Source of the DNA: CAYPHJ01 sp964410485
Lineage (GTDB): Bacteria; Desulfobacterota; Binatia; UBA9968
NCBI GenBank assembly: GCA_964410485.1
Contig: CAYPHJ010000175.1
Span: 1 to 6,194, forward strand
DNA length: 6,194 nt
Direction: 5' to 3'
The position numbers and the translations under genes were made by a program. Positions 5,418-6,194 of this stretch are shown piece after piece (the stretch's first letter is position 1; every line of letters begins with the position of its first letter). The notes under the pieces were generated by a model, which had not been told where the DNA came from, did no database searches, and saw nothing but the letters and a program-made list of their open reading frames with translations.

Positions 5418-6194
5418 ATGAAGCTCAAAGCAGGACTACCCTGGAAATTTACGCTCTCCATCTCTGCGCTGATTGTGCTCACATCGATCACGCTCGGATG
5501 GTTTTTTCACCTCTACGGCGTGGAGCTGATCAAAAATGGACTGATTGATCGCGGTCGCTCGCTTGCCCGGAATCTAGCTTATAACAGCGAGTACGGAGTG
5601 TTGATTGCCAACCGGTACGTCTTGAATCAGCTCGTTGAGGGAGTGATTCGCGAGGAAGATGTTCTCTACGCTGTGGTGCGAAACGAGGCGGGAGAGGTGC
5701 TCGCCGAAGCGCAATCGGTGGAGTTAAAGAAGTTGCCTCCAGAAGAGGTGGAACGAATCCTCTTGACGGCCGTGCCCTGGACCGATCCGCTGACGCAGGC
5801 TTATCAAATCAAATGGGGTGATGAGGTACTCTACGAGGTCGTATATCCCATAAGAACCCAGCAGGTGAAAAGAGAGCGAGAGGAGATCGGCCTGGCGCTC
5901 GACAGTACTCTAGGGCGCGGTGAACAGCCCGGTACCGAGAAAACTATCGGATTGGCGACCGTGGGTATGTCCCTGTCGTTGCAGCAAGTCAATGCCACCA
6001 TCACAGACATCTATCGCACGATTGCCTTGCTCACCGGGTTGGTCATCTTGGCCGGAATTGGGGTCACGGTCTTTCTCGTCAAGATTATTGCGGGGCCGGT
6101 CAAAGAATTGGCCGAAGCGGCCCGGCGCATCGCTGCGGGAGAATGGAAGTCTCAGGTTGGCATCAAGTCGCGAGATGAGATTGGCGATCTCGCC
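5418..6194 (+). CDS. Membrane sensor with periplasmic domain and HAMP (partial 3')
   Basis: The frame is open from ATG 5418 to the window edge, 259 codons. Transmembrane helix 1 spans about residues 11-31, followed by a periplasmic domain of about 170 residues. Helix 2 spans about 201-223, then comes a HAMP linker with GPVKELAEAARRIAAGEW (226-243) and DEIGDLA (253-259). The segment RGRSLARNLAYNSEYGVLIANRYVLNQLVEG followed by ...YAVVRNEAGEVLAE resembles CHASE8/Cache-like periplasmic sensor modules, but I cannot assign it firmly. Such proteins end in a histidine kinase, diguanylate cyclase/phosphodiesterase or chemotaxis module; that part is outside the window. A GTG at 5409 is an alternative in-frame start, with a stop at 5397-5399 bounding the frame. 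Neither start has a strong ribosome-binding site. It follows the periplasmic binding-protein gene, which suggests it senses the ligand of that system. Confidence 0.88.
   Translation, partial: MKLKAGLPWKFTLSISALIVLTSITLGWFFHLYGVELIKNGLIDRGRSLARNLAYNSEYGVLIANRYVLNQLVEGVIREEDVLYAVVRNEAGEVLAEAQSVELKKLPPEEVERILLTAVPWTDPLTQAYQIKWGDEVLYEVVYPIRTQQVKREREEIGLALDSTLGRGEQPGTEKTIGLATVGMSLSLQQVNATITDIYRTIALLTGLVILAGIGVTVFLVKIIAGPVKELAEAARRIAAGEWKSQVGIKSRDEIGDLA

Overview
This looks like a metagenome-assembled scaffold from an uncultured Gram-negative bacterium. A run of exactly 100 Ns marks a scaffold join. An outer-membrane TonB-dependent receptor and two signal-peptide-bearing periplasmic binding proteins imply a diderm cell. 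The Bug/TctC receptor has the GFSAGGGYDTYAR style often seen in soil and groundwater lineages such as Desulfobacterota/Binatota, Rokubacteria/Methylomirabilota or Tectomicrobia. That placement is an impression from protein style and moderate-to-high GC, not a tested assignment.

Layout. Bases 1-168 may hold the 5' end of a minus-strand gene of unknown function. A divergent intergenic region with a good sigma70-like promoter (TTGACA-N16-TATACG) drives a complete Bug/TctC-type solute-binding protein (415-1431, +). It converges, 17 bases stop to stop, on a complete polysaccharide-deacetylase/PuuE-like protein (1449-2378, -). That protein's reading frame stays open 80 codons further upstream, to a second, well-spaced start at 2618. 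A second divergent region (2619-2879) holds two short palindromes and a hairpin-rich leader. It precedes a TonB-dependent receptor (2880-4094, +) whose C-terminal part is lost in the gap 4095-4194. After the gap come an ABC_sub_bind-type periplasmic binding protein missing only its first few codons (4196-5137, +) and a 280-base intergenic region with several inverted repeats. The window ends inside a membrane sensor with two transmembrane helices, a periplasmic domain and a HAMP domain (5418-6194, +), whose output domain lies beyond the window.

How the genes may work together. The receptor, binding protein and HAMP sensor run in one direction and read as an uptake/sensing cassette: the receptor passes a ligand across the outer membrane, the binding protein captures it, and the sensor responds. 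No ABC permease or ATPase is visible, so the binding protein may serve the sensor, or a permease encoded elsewhere. The Bug receptor likewise has no TctA/TctB partners here. Its deacetylase neighbour is convergent, so any metabolic link between them is inference. Nothing in the window is clearly a novel system. The most interesting parts are the permease-less receptor/binding-protein/sensor cassette, the structured receptor leader, and the repeat-rich spacer before the sensor.
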